Shown here: positions 5,247 to 11,472 of the stretch, piece by piece
Numbering within the stretch: the stretch's first letter is position 1
How the letters are laid out: each line of letters opens with the position of its first letter
Source: DAINRZ01 sp964634885
GTDB lineage: Bacteria > Bacteroidota > Ignavibacteria > Kapaibacteriales > UBA2268
DNA: 12,763 nt
Direction: 5' to 3'
Assembly (NCBI GenBank): GCA_964634885.1
Contig: CAZWLN010000089.1
Location: 1 to 12,763 of the forward strand
Position numbers and translations under genes: made by a program
Notes under the pieces: generated by a model
What the model was told of the DNA's origin: nothing
What the model saw: only the letters and a program-made list of their open reading frames with translations
Database searches by the model: none

Positions 5247-6449
5247 TCAAGGATTGATCAATACCTTTAATTTCTCGTAGAACGGAGGCAGAACCTTCTC
5301 ATAAATATCTATTATTTCATTTTCATATTGTCCCATCGGCTTTACGGGTATCAGATCCAGGACGGTTTGCTTCGGCAGTCCGCTTTCAAAAATCAGATCG
5401 GCCATTCCATGCAGCATCTTTTTCACACCGGCTTTCGCCTCTTCTTCCGACAAGCCGAAAGACTGCGCTTTTTCCAGAAGTTCATAGACCTGGAAAGCCA
5501 AATATGTCGGCCCCATGGCGGTAATTAACGCAAACGCCTCAATCTTCGCTTCCTCAACCTCGGGACAATCGCCCAATAACTCCAGCAATCCTTTCAGTTC
5601 CGCCAGTTCCGCCTCCGGAATTGCATCTGAATAGGCTGCCGGGCAGAAGCCCTGACCGACAAAGGAAGGCGAATTGGGATTGAGCCTGGCTACTTTCCTG
5701 TTCCCGGCCAGGCAGGCCTGCAGGCTTTCAATTGAAATCCTCGGAGACAGCGATATTACTATGGCATTCTTATTCATCTGCTCACTGTATTTCTTCAGGA
5801 AATCGATTATTACAGGCGGATGGAGCGAAATGAAAATATAGTCCGACTTAAGCGCTTCTTCGAAGTCATCCTGATGAATGTCGATGTCCGGATAGTCGGC
5901 TTTGAGGCGGTTCAGCGCTTCATCGTTAATGTCGGCGACATTGATTTTCCGGAAGCTGCCCGGGTGGCCGTAGATTGCGTTAATAATAATCCTGGTAACT
6001 CTTCCGCCACCGACAAATCCGAGGCTCTTACCGGACGAGGCCTTCATGCAGAACTCATGGAAGCGGACTTTTATCATGTCCCTTACTTCCCTGTACTTCT
6101 CCGCTATCTCCTCTTCCGTGCCTTTTACTTCTGCAGGATCTTCAAAACTGTAATGAACCCTGTGCTTCACTTTGCCCATAAATACGGGGCATGTTTCCTT
6201 TGCATTATCGCACACTGTAACGACATAGTCGAAGTCCATCCCCAGGTATTCATCGACGTTCTTAGGCCTGGCGGCGGATATGTCGATGCCTGCTTCTTTC
6301 ATGGCTTCGACTGCGTGGCGCGAGACACGGGACGCCGGGTTTGTTCCTGCAGAAAAGACTTCGAGCGAAGGATTGAAAGCCTTCAGGAACCCTTCGGCCA
6401 TCTGGCTTCGGCTGGAATTGCCGGTACATAGTATCAGGATTTTACTCAT
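5247..6449 (-). CDS. arsC: Fusion: arsenate reductase (thioredoxin-coupled ArsC) plus ProC-like NAD(P)-binding reductase domain
   Basis: 400 residues in one uninterrupted frame. Residues 1-136 are a complete low-molecular-weight-phosphatase-type ArsC: P-loop C8-T-G-N-S-S-R14-S, the two relay cysteines C80 and C87 (VTVCDNAKETCPVF) and the general acid D104-P. This is the thioredoxin-dependent class typified by pI258 ArsC. After a short linker, residues 142-400 form a second domain: Rossmann motif G144-F-V-G-G-G149-R, acidic residue D173 ending the second strand, FISLHPPVI, then a helical part with MGPTYLAFQVYELLEKA and GLSEEEA. This is the architecture of pyrroline-5-carboxylate reductase (ProC) and related dehydrogenases. 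The ProC signature with T-S-P-G-G-T-T is replaced by IPVKPMGQYE near 367-376, so it is probably not a true ProC. An AGGAA ribosome site precedes the ATG. The second domain's substrate is unknown. Confidence 0.9.
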   Translation of the reverse strand: MSKILILCTGNSSRSQMAEGFLKAFNPSLEVFSAGTNPASRVSRHAVEAMKEAGIDISAARPKNVDEYLGMDFDYVVTVCDNAKETCPVFMGKVKHRVHYSFEDPAEVKGTEEEIAEKYREVRDMIKVRFHEFCMKASSGKSLGFVGGGRVTRIIINAIYGHPGSFRKINVADINDEALNRLKADYPDIDIHQDDFEEALKSDYIFISLHPPVIIDFLKKYSEQMNKNAIVISLSPRISIESLQACLAGNRKVARLNPNSPSFVGQGFCPAAYSDAIPEAELAELKGLLELLGDCPEVEEAKIEAFALITAMGPTYLAFQVYELLEKAQSFGLSEEEAKAGVKKMLHGMADLIFESGLPKQTVLDLIPVKPMGQYENEIIDIYEKVLPPFYEKLKVLINP

Positions 6450-6464
6450 TACTTAAATTCCTAC

Positions 6465-6484
6465 ATTTCTACAATAGACGAAAT
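6465..6484. promoter_or_regulatory. Second ArsR-operator-like site between arsR and the arsC fusion
   Basis: The 20-mer ATTTCTACAATAGACGAAAT matches the palindrome upstream of arsR at 16 of 20 positions, in the same orientation and with the same spacing between the outer ATTTC and GACGAAAT parts. It occupies nearly all of the 36-nt gap between the arsR stop and the arsC start. Binding here could block an internal promoter or read-through. The site is direct observation; ArsR binding is inference. Confidence 0.5.
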
Positions 6485-6485
6485 A

Positions 6486-6842
6486 TCATTTCATTTTATC
6501 GATATTACAAAGGACAATGTCTGCCGGTTTCTCTAACTTGCCGATGCATTCGACGACTGTGGGGTCTTCGTTGAGCCACATAGGCATCAGCGCCAGCATC
6601 TGCCTTACGTGAAGGTTCTGCGAGCCGGTGTTGAGGCTGTAAATCACCCATTTGCCCGATTTCTTGTCGGCAATCAGTCCGGCGTCGCGAAGGATAGACA
6701 GGTGTTTCGACACTGTGGAAAGGGCAATGTTAAGCAGGCTTGGGAACTCGCAGACGCAGATTGGCTTTTTTTCGAGCAGCTTGAGTATTGCAACCCTGTT
6801 CGGGTCTGACAGCGCTTTGAAGATAGAGGTTAACTCTTTCAT
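6486..6842 (-). CDS. arsR: ArsR/SmtB-family arsenite-responsive repressor
   Basis: 118 residues. A winged helix-turn-helix starts with the family hallmark IFKALSDPNRVAILKLL (7-23), includes the recognition region STVSKHLSILRDAGLI (42-57), and ends with a wing at KKSGKWVIYSL. The sensor motif is C29-V-C31-E in the helix before the recognition helix, the site of C32-x-C34 in E. coli-type ArsR. Two further cysteines, C99 and C112, lie near the C terminus and could complete a three-coordinate As(III) site. It is the first gene of the island and is preceded by a promoter overlapped by a 20-bp palindrome, so it should repress its own operon and release DNA when As(III) binds. A ribosome site is weak. 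The assignment is secure; the exact set of As ligands is inferred. Confidence 0.95.
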   Translation of the reverse strand: MKELTSIFKALSDPNRVAILKLLEKKPICVCEFPSLLNIALSTVSKHLSILRDAGLIADKKSGKWVIYSLNTGSQNLHVRQMLALMPMWLNEDPTVVECIGKLEKPADIVLCNIDKMK

Positions 6843-6870
6843 TAATAAACTTTTCTCAATTCAAAATCTC

Positions 6871-6890
6871 ATTTCGTTAATTGACGAAAT
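6871..6890. promoter_or_regulatory. Probable ArsR operator
   Basis: ATTTCGTTAATTGACGAAAT is a palindrome with 7-bp perfect arms (ATTTCGT / ACGAAAT) and a central AATT; 18 of 20 positions are symmetric. It lies 28-48 bases upstream of the arsR ATG and overlaps the predicted -10 element, the classic place for ArsR autorepression. A related copy sits on the other side of arsR at 6465-6484. Confidence 0.7.
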
Positions 6891-6915
6891 TAGAAAATAT
6901 TATTTTGAGAAGCAA
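6887..6915 (-). promoter_or_regulatory. Candidate promoter of the ars operon
   Basis: Read on the minus strand, TTGCTT (6915-6910) is separated by 17 bp from TAATTT (6892-6887). Each hexamer matches the housekeeping consensus at about half its positions, so the sequence alone is weak. The spacing, the location before arsR and the overlap of the -10 with the palindromic operator support it. The same stretch can be read as a Bacteroidota-type promoter (TTG, then TAnnTTTG-like TAATTTCG). Confidence 0.45.
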
Positions 6916-6981
6916 GAGATTTTTTTAAGATCATTATTTTATGAATTGCATATCATACATTCCGCAGGTTTGCATCCTCTG

Positions 6982-7014
6982 AGATAGACTCCAGCTCGCA
7001 GGTGGAGTCCATCT
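6982..7014. repeat. Strong GC-rich hairpin between the TA module and arsR
   Basis: The arms 6982-6993 and 7003-7014 pair in 11 of 12 positions (core GACTCCA / TGGAGTC) around a 9-nt loop. No T-run follows on either strand, so it is not a textbook intrinsic terminator. It may stop transcription from the toxin-antitoxin module into the ars operon, or be a dispersed palindromic repeat. The rest of the gap 6916-7046 shows nothing else that I can name. Confidence 0.5.
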
Positions 7015-7046
7015 TAAAAAGAAATATTACTGGTTTTCAATCGGAT

Positions 7047-7136
7047 GGTCCCCCTCCCTTCCCTCTCCCCTGATTGCTCCCCAGCACCTCAGAACATCCC
7101 AATATTAAAGACGAAGTCGAAGTTGAGCGTGTGGGA
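7047..7136. repeat. Left copy of a 90-bp direct repeat flanking the toxin-antitoxin module
   Basis: Aligns without a gap to 8734-8823, about 75 of 90 positions identical by eye. The identity is highest (42 of 48) over the part that, in the right copy, is the end of the lipoprotein gene. Identity also extends 42 bp past the stop codon. Confidence 0.8.
7089..7136 (-). pseudogene. 15-codon 3' relic of a lipoprotein-gene paralogue
   Basis: Read on the minus strand this encodes SHTLNFDFVFNIGMF followed by TGA, against SHTLNFSFIFNIGMF at the C terminus of the lipoprotein encoded at 8776-9723. Differences are mostly synonymous or conservative. A TGA lies immediately before the Ser codon (7137-7139), so the fragment has no gene body. 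It is either the last trace of a duplicated or homologous gene whose body was lost, or a copy made when the toxin-antitoxin module arrived. Confidence 0.75.
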
Positions 7137-7165
7137 TCAACTGTTAATACGGTATAATTCCTGTC

Positions 7166-8239
7166 TCACGGCAGGTCAATATCGACAATGAACCTGTTTC
7201 CGAAAGTATAATCATTGTATTGATGATGGAGCCTTCCAACGATGATGCCGGGATGAGTCCCGAATCGGGCAGCCAGGTCAAGCAATTTTGAATCATTCAG
7301 GGGCAGGGCGTTGACCACCTCCCTTTCCTGTTTTTCACTCAAAAGGAAAGCGGCGGCAAATTCATCCGCTTGTTTCTCTTTCGCTTCGTTGCCTTCAATT
7401 CCTTCGAGGAAAATGTCCTTCTTCCCATGTAAGAGGACATGGCCTGCTTCGTGGAAAAATGTGAACCAGAACCTGTCGTTTTTCCTGTACCTTCCGGACA
7501 ACTGAATGACCGGAGAATCGTTGATCCACCTTGTGCAACCGCTAATGGGCGCTTTGGGCAGGCAGGGAGTGTAAACCAATTTGACACCGGCATCGCGGCA
7601 CAGTTCTGTTAATCGCGAAAAAAAGCCGGACGGCTGCTTTTCAACAAGCAGCAGGACCTGCAACAGTTTCTGTTTAAAGAGGCCCTCATCATAGGCTGGT
7701 ACATCCATTTTCCCTGCCTCCCTTTCCCCGTGCCTCAGCCAGGCAGAAACAGCGTAAGGTTCATTGATATGTTTCAATGAAATCCGGAAAGCAGTCCTTA
7801 GTTTGCTGTTAAGAAAATACTCATCCCACGTATTCGGGTAGGAAAAATCAAAGAAATCCAAAAGATTTTTCACTTTTTCCAGGGGCTTACGAGTTGGACC
7901 GACCCAGCCTCTTTTAGCCATCTCGTTATACGGGAACAGTTTTGCCCATTCAACACTATTTTCAAGCATTGCTTCATATTTCCTTCGCGCAACCCATTCA
8001 TTATAATTTCCCTGGTATTTCAACCAAAACTTTGCGGGAATTTTCAAGACCTTCTCAAACTGTACAGCCATGTCGGGAGTGATGGAACTTTCAAAATTCA
8101 GGATTTCATGTATAGTCTTTTCCGGTTTCCCGGCCCTTAAAGCAAACTCTTTAATGCTCATCCTCATCTCTTCCAGTTTTTCCTTCAGAGTTGAACCCGG
8201 ATGGGTGTATGTCTCGGGCTTATAGCTATTTACTGCCAT
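7166..8239 (-). CDS. higA: HigA-like antitoxin fused to an ImmA/IrrE-type metallopeptidase
   Basis: 357 residues. Residues 10-75 form a HigA-type HTH: HPGSTLKEKLEEMRMSIKEF, TIHEILN, SSITPDMAVQFEKVL and FWLKYQGNYNEW. After a helical middle region comes a gluzincin-like domain with the zinc motif H263-E-A-G-H267 (FTFFHEAGHVLLHG) and the downstream acidic ligand block E288-x-x-x-D-E-F-A-A-A-F (288-298), as in ImmA/IrrE peptidases. The HTH should repress its own operon and neutralise the toxin encoded just upstream; the peptidase may act on the regulator itself or on a partner under stress, as ImmA does to ImmR. The fused form is much longer than a plain HigA (about 100 residues) but is a known architecture. 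It starts two bases after the toxin stop. The zinc site is intact. Confidence 0.9.
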   Translation of the reverse strand: MAVNSYKPETYTHPGSTLKEKLEEMRMSIKEFALRAGKPEKTIHEILNFESSITPDMAVQFEKVLKIPAKFWLKYQGNYNEWVARRKYEAMLENSVEWAKLFPYNEMAKRGWVGPTRKPLEKVKNLLDFFDFSYPNTWDEYFLNSKLRTAFRISLKHINEPYAVSAWLRHGEREAGKMDVPAYDEGLFKQKLLQVLLLVEKQPSGFFSRLTELCRDAGVKLVYTPCLPKAPISGCTRWINDSPVIQLSGRYRKNDRFWFTFFHEAGHVLLHGKKDIFLEGIEGNEAKEKQADEFAAAFLLSEKQEREVVNALPLNDSKLLDLAARFGTHPGIIVGRLHHQYNDYTFGNRFIVDIDLP

Positions 8240-8241
8240 TG

Positions 8242-8592
8242 CTACTTCTCTTTGTGATAATTAATTATTTCAATTATTCTTACGCTTCTTATTTCACTCC
8301 AGACATATTTTCCGCTGCTGTCAACAGGAACAGGCAACTCCTGAGGTTCAAAGACCAATCTGTAAGGATTATCCATATCTACAGCCCATTGTCCTTTCCT
8401 GACATTTTTTAACTCATGATAATTCCCCGGCAGATACCTCAGGTCTTCGTAACTGTCTGCCGTATTCAGCTCGTCGAGCCTTTGTTTGTATATCCTGCCC
8501 CTGACAGCGCCCATCTTTCTTTGCCTGTATATATCATTGTTAGCGCATTTTTTCAACTCGTTATTATCAAAATCAATTTTCATTTCATTCAA
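8242..8592 (-). CDS. higB: HigB/RelE-ParE superfamily toxin
   Basis: 116 residues. The core matches 'killer'/HigB-type RelE-fold toxins: RGRIYKQRLDELNTA, LRYLPGNYHELKNVRKGQWAVDMD, NPYRLVFEP and the C-terminal VRIIEIINYHKE. The family cleaves mRNA at the ribosome. The conserved Arg in YRLVFE and the terminal EI..YH are kept, so it looks functional. Toxin-first order followed two bases later by an HTH antitoxin is the higBA arrangement. An in-frame ATG at 8583 (MKIDFDNNELKKC) is at least as likely to be the true start, because homologues I know begin near that point and neither start has a clear ribosome site. The alternative call is a generic RelE/ParE toxin. Confidence 0.85.
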   Translation of the reverse strand: MNEMKIDFDNNELKKCANNDIYRQRKMGAVRGRIYKQRLDELNTADSYEDLRYLPGNYHELKNVRKGQWAVDMDNPYRLVFEPQELPVPVDSSGKYVWSEIRSVRIIEIINYHKEK

Positions 8593-8606
8593 AAATACGA
8601 ATATTG

Positions 8607-8619
8607 ACTAACATTTAGT
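8607..8619. promoter_or_regulatory. Small palindrome upstream of the toxin gene, possible autoregulatory site
   Basis: ACTAACATTTAGT has 5-bp arms around a 3-nt centre, 15-27 bases before the toxin start (at 8592). HigBA-type modules usually repress themselves from a palindrome in this place. The arms are short and the DNA is AT-rich, so support is weak. No convincing -35/-10 pair was found in 8593-8730. Confidence 0.3.
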
Positions 8620-8733
8620 GTAAGTTATTTTTATAATCCAAATTGACAATACCTGAGTTTGTAAAATTATATTCCATACAGGAATTATGAATAGTGAAAA
8701 ACAACAATATAAGTGCTATTATTATAAATTAAC

Positions 8734-8823
8734 GGTCCACCACTCTTTTCTCTCGCCTGACTGCCACCCCGCACCTCAGAACATCCCAATATTGAAGATG
8801 AAGCTGAAGTTGAGAGTGTGAGA
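8734..8823. repeat. Right copy of the 90-bp direct repeat flanking the toxin-antitoxin module
   Basis: This copy includes the last 15 codons and stop of the lipoprotein gene plus 42 bp of its 3' flank. The left copy is at 7047-7136. The 1.6 kb between them holds the toxin and antitoxin genes and their spacers. Confidence 0.8.
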
Positions 8824-9723
8824 GTACTCCAGTTTTGTTTTGCGGCCAAAACTAATGAATGAAGGACTATAAAATAATCCGAGATAGAGTTTTTCCGAAC
8901 AGGGAATCTTCACTGCCACAGGCAAAGCCACTGTGCTGTATGCTTTATAGTAAATCAAGGTGTCAGAATACTCAGGCGCAAGCCCGAGTGTATTTCTTTT
9001 AACGTCGAAGTAACGCGAGAAAGCCAGGCCACCCCCCAAATGTACCCAGTCGAAGTCGCGGTACAACATGGCTGAGACCGAGAAATTGCTTACCCTTTCA
9101 TATTCGCCTTCATAATCTACAGGTGCGGGAAAAGGTATCATGAAATCCGTCTTGAATTCCGCGATCAGGGAACCGTACCAGTCTTTGTTGAAGTAGCGTT
9201 CCAGCCCGATGCCTCCCAGCATGAAACCAGCAGAGGAGCTTTGCCCTGAAGGGCTGCGATAGTAGAAATGATTGCCTTCGGGTATTGTCATAACGAGCCT
9301 GTACTTCCCTGCCCTGTCCTGCGGGTAGCCGAAACGGTAGCGCTCCAGGCCGTTCGAATCCGCATAGAGATATATCTCACGGTCGTAGCTGAAGAGCTTG
9401 TCGAAATCGCAGAACAGCAGGTCATAGATGTGCCCGAACCCAAAGCCGATAAGGTTCATGTACAGGAATTTGTCCGACAGGAAAGGCTTCATCACCACTT
9501 CATACTTACTGGTGTCGTCGATGACCGTGAAACTCAGGTTGTGAGAAGACCTGGGATAGACCATTGTCCTGCTCCCCCAAACAGACAGCGAATCGCCCCG
9601 GTAGATAATCCCGAGCGGCTTGTTCGTATGAAGTTCAAACTCGCTGTTTTTCGATTCGAAGATTGAACTGCAGCCCACAGCCAGGGTTACTATAAGAATA
9701 ATTACGGATATCCTGGTAAACAT
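8776..9723 (-). CDS. Predicted lipoprotein with PEGA-like start and beta-rich, barrel-like C-terminal part
   Basis: 315 residues from the ATG at 9723, chosen because GGAGGA sits seven bases upstream; the longer frame from 9753 starts inside a hairpin and lacks a ribosome site. MFTRISVIILIVTLAVGC18 is a lipoprotein-type signal with lipidation expected on Cys18 (AVGC fits the lipobox only loosely). Residues about 25-75 (ELHTNKPLGIIYRGDSLSVW) resemble a PEGA-type surface domain, then a G-F-G-H-x-x-D stretch near 95. The rest alternates aromatic and polar residues (FMLGGIGLERYFNKDWYGSLI, FSVSAMLYRDFDWVHLGGGLAF) and ends in Phe, as outer-membrane strands often do. I do not recognise a named family. 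Its last 15 codons are duplicated at 7089-7136. Confidence 0.75.
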   Translation of the reverse strand: MFTRISVIILIVTLAVGCSSIFESKNSEFELHTNKPLGIIYRGDSLSVWGSRTMVYPRSSHNLSFTVIDDTSKYEVVMKPFLSDKFLYMNLIGFGFGHIYDLLFCDFDKLFSYDREIYLYADSNGLERYRFGYPQDRAGKYRLVMTIPEGNHFYYRSPSGQSSSAGFMLGGIGLERYFNKDWYGSLIAEFKTDFMIPFPAPVDYEGEYERVSNFSVSAMLYRDFDWVHLGGGLAFSRYFDVKRNTLGLAPEYSDTLIYYKAYSTVALPVAVKIPCSEKLYLGLFYSPSFISFGRKTKLEYSHTLNFSFIFNIGMF

Positions 9724-9735
9724 TGCTTTTCCTCC

Positions 9736-9756
9736 AAAATGCAAAAACAGCATTTT
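9736..9756 (-). promoter_or_regulatory. Leader hairpin next to the lipoprotein ribosome site
   Basis: AAAATGC (9736-9742) pairs perfectly with GCATTTT (9750-9756) around a 7-nt loop. On the minus strand the stem ends two bases before GGAGGA, the ribosome site of the lipoprotein gene. It could modulate access to the site or protect the transcript 5' end; the stem is short and AT-rich. Confidence 0.35.
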
Positions 9757-9794
9757 TAAAATACATAAGAATATGTTGTACCTAATGATACGAC

Positions 9795-9821
9795 AATTAT
9801 TAAACGTTTCATTTAATAATT
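9795..9821. repeat. 10-bp perfect inverted repeat between the coiled-coil and lipoprotein genes
   Basis: AATTATTAAA (9795-9804) and TTTAATAATT (9812-9821) pair fully around a 7-nt loop. It lies 65 nt after the coiled-coil gene stop and 70 nt before the lipoprotein start. All pairs are A-T, so as an RNA terminator it would be weak; a protein-binding palindrome is as likely. Confidence 0.35.
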
Positions 9822-9885
9822 TGTTTGTTCACCATTCAAAACAATAATACTTTTCGCTAATTATCCGAGTCAATGAAAACCAGTT

Positions 9886-10923
9886 CTACTCCTTTTTGGA
9901 ATTATCCACGATTACCGGCTGGTACTTGTTCTTGGCGCCTTCGACAGCTTTCACGGCAATATCCTGCACCTGTCCGTAGGACTTCTCAATCTGCCTGTTG
10001 AGGTTAAGAATCGTCTCATTCTGCTCTGCTATCTTCGACTCGAGGGACTGAATCCTTGCGGCCATCACGTTACGTTCACCTTCGAACTCCTTGGCAATCA
10101 GCGACTCGCGGTATTTATTCTCTGTTATTATCTTTTCGGTAGCGTCCTTAATGGCTTTTGTTACAGCCGTTTCAAGTTCTTTCTCATAGCCTGCCGCTTT
10201 TTTCCTTAGCGCCGCCAGTTCTTCCTCCCTTTCGCCAATCGCTTTCTCGCGTTCCGAGAGCGTTTTCTCTGCGTCTTCCTTCATCTTGGCCAGTTGCCTT
10301 TCGAGAGCGGCCTTTTCCGTTTCGAAACTGTCGCGGGCCTGTTTTTGTTCAATCCTGAAATTGTACTCGAACTCTTCTTTTGCCCTGTCCCGCGCTTTCT
10401 TTTCCTGTGCATCCCTATCCTTGGCTTCATTGAGATGGGCAGTCTTTTCTTTCTCCCACTCCTCGCGCTGCGAAGCCATTTCTGCCTGATATTTTTCTTT
10501 TTCGGCAATCCAGTCGGCGTCAAACTCAGCTTTCCTGATGTTCTGCGCTTCGAGCAATGCAGCAAGCGAAGAAGCAGCTTTCCGTATTTCAAATACTTCC
10601 TGAAGTTCCTGATTCTTTGCTTCAACTGCCTTTTTTATGGAATGATACTTATTAGCTTCTTCTTCTAATTTTTCCGACAGGTCGCTCAGCGCCTGGCCAA
10701 ATTTAAATTTCAAATCCGATATGTCTTTGATAATGGACTCGGCAGTAAGCTTGTCGGCAGTAACAATCTTTTGCTGGATTTCCCTGACGGCAATTTTCTC
10801 CTCGGGTTTCTGTTCCGCCTCCCGCAGTTCCTCCATTTCCAGCAACAGAGTATTGTATGATTCGAGCATTTCCTGCTTGGTGTTGGCAGTTGACAATTTC
10901 CTGGATGTTTTCTTTTCAGCCAT
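9886..10923 (-). CDS. Long coiled-coil protein, cytoplasmic, function unknown
   Basis: 345 residues, very rich in Glu, Lys, Ala and Gln, with no signal peptide, membrane segment or cysteine. A basic Ser/Thr-rich start (MAEKKTSRKLSTANTKQEML) is followed by near-continuous heptad-like helix from about 18 to 320. Recognisable blocks are EKYQAEMASQREEWEKEKTA, FRIEQKQARDSFETEKAALE and IQSLESKIAEQNETILNLNR. The C-terminal tail (VEGAKNKYQPVIVDNSKKE) is less helical. Similarity to myosin- or SMC-type coils would be compositional only; no ATPase head or other domain is present. It may be a cytoskeletal or scaffold protein, but nothing nearby fixes a role. The ATG has a weak AGG-type ribosome site. It is separated by 93 nt from the membrane-protein gene upstream. 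Confidence 0.85.
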   Translation of the reverse strand: MAEKKTSRKLSTANTKQEMLESYNTLLLEMEELREAEQKPEEKIAVREIQQKIVTADKLTAESIIKDISDLKFKFGQALSDLSEKLEEEANKYHSIKKAVEAKNQELQEVFEIRKAASSLAALLEAQNIRKAEFDADWIAEKEKYQAEMASQREEWEKEKTAHLNEAKDRDAQEKKARDRAKEEFEYNFRIEQKQARDSFETEKAALERQLAKMKEDAEKTLSEREKAIGEREEELAALRKKAAGYEKELETAVTKAIKDATEKIITENKYRESLIAKEFEGERNVMAARIQSLESKIAEQNETILNLNRQIEKSYGQVQDIAVKAVEGAKNKYQPVIVDNSKKE

Positions 10924-10964
10924 AATATTTACCTATAATATTATTATCGAATGTTTCCTATCAT

Positions 10965-10993
10965 GCAATTATAATAAATATTCAGGTAATTGC
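10965..10993. repeat. 7-bp inverted repeat after the membrane-protein gene
   Basis: GCAATTA (10965-10971) and TAATTGC (10987-10993) are exact reverse complements with 15 nt between. The same 7-mer forms the inverted repeat on the other side of the gene (11420-11472). No T-run follows on the minus strand, so terminator function is uncertain. Confidence 0.3.
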
Positions 10994-11016
10994 AGCAACA
11001 TTTCCACAAGGAAAAA

Positions 11017-11421
11017 TTACCCCTCGCCGACTTTTTCTACGTATGACTTCTTTTCTGCAGTCCCCAGTGCAATCAGTGCCAGGCCAAGCCCGCCGTACAG
11101 TGCATGGAGAAAATGAAATGAGCCGGTGATCTTCACCTGCACTACGATCCATACCGTAAACACAATGCCGATGGTGATGATGTCGAGATAGTACTTCTTT
11201 TTCCTGCTGACGACGGAGTAGGCTGCCAGGGCGCTGCCAATGCCGGGAATGATGAACAGGACGATGCCCGGGATGAGGAAATCGGCGAATGGAGAGCCTT
11301 CGAGCAACTGCAAACCCATCCCCAGCCACTCCCCCGTCGGGTCGGCAATCAGGGCTGCACCGCCAAAGAGAGCGGAAACCGAATTGAAGATCAGTAGTAT
11401 AATGGAAATCTTTCTTGTCAT
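11017..11421 (-). CDS. Small four-helix integral membrane protein, function unknown
   Basis: 134 residues with four predicted membrane segments at about 5-27, 46-70, 79-96 and 103-121, joined by short loops; a Lys/Arg-rich loop (SRKKKYY, 72-78) suggests that side faces the cytoplasm. The ADPTGEWLGMGLQLLEGSPF stretch (26-45) between helices 1 and 2 forms the longest loop, probably periplasmic. There are no cysteines or recognisable catalytic motifs. I have seen similar short unnamed membrane proteins in Bacteroidota-type genomes but no function is known to me. It is 47 nt after the GyrI-like gene and may be co-transcribed with it. The frame, codon pattern and clean topology support a real gene. 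Confidence 0.75.
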   Translation of the reverse strand: MTRKISIILLIFNSVSALFGGAALIADPTGEWLGMGLQLLEGSPFADFLIPGIVLFIIPGIGSALAAYSVVSRKKKYYLDIITIGIVFTVWIVVQVKITGSFHFLHALYGGLGLALIALGTAEKKSYVEKVGEG

Positions 11422-11472
11422 AATTGCTTTCGTTTATGAGTAAAATAACAAGAAGCAAAAATAAGCAATTAT
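11420..11472. repeat. 10-bp inverted repeat spanning the gap between two genes
   Basis: ATAATTGCTT (11420-11429) pairs exactly with AAGCAATTAT (11463-11472) around 33 nt. One arm covers the start codon of the membrane-protein gene and the other the stop codon of the GyrI-like gene. In RNA the stem could hide the downstream start and so reduce its translation; this is inference. Confidence 0.35.

Noticed and set aside
5247..6449. Two separate genes (arsC and proC) joined by a frameshift or read-through
   Set aside because: The frame is continuous, the linker is short and no ribosome site or start codon with good context separates the two domains.
9724..9753. Upstream ATG extending the lipoprotein by ten residues
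   Set aside because: The extension lies in a hairpin with no ribosome site and would put extra residues (MLFLHFGGKA) before a good signal peptide; GGAGGA precedes the ATG at 9723.
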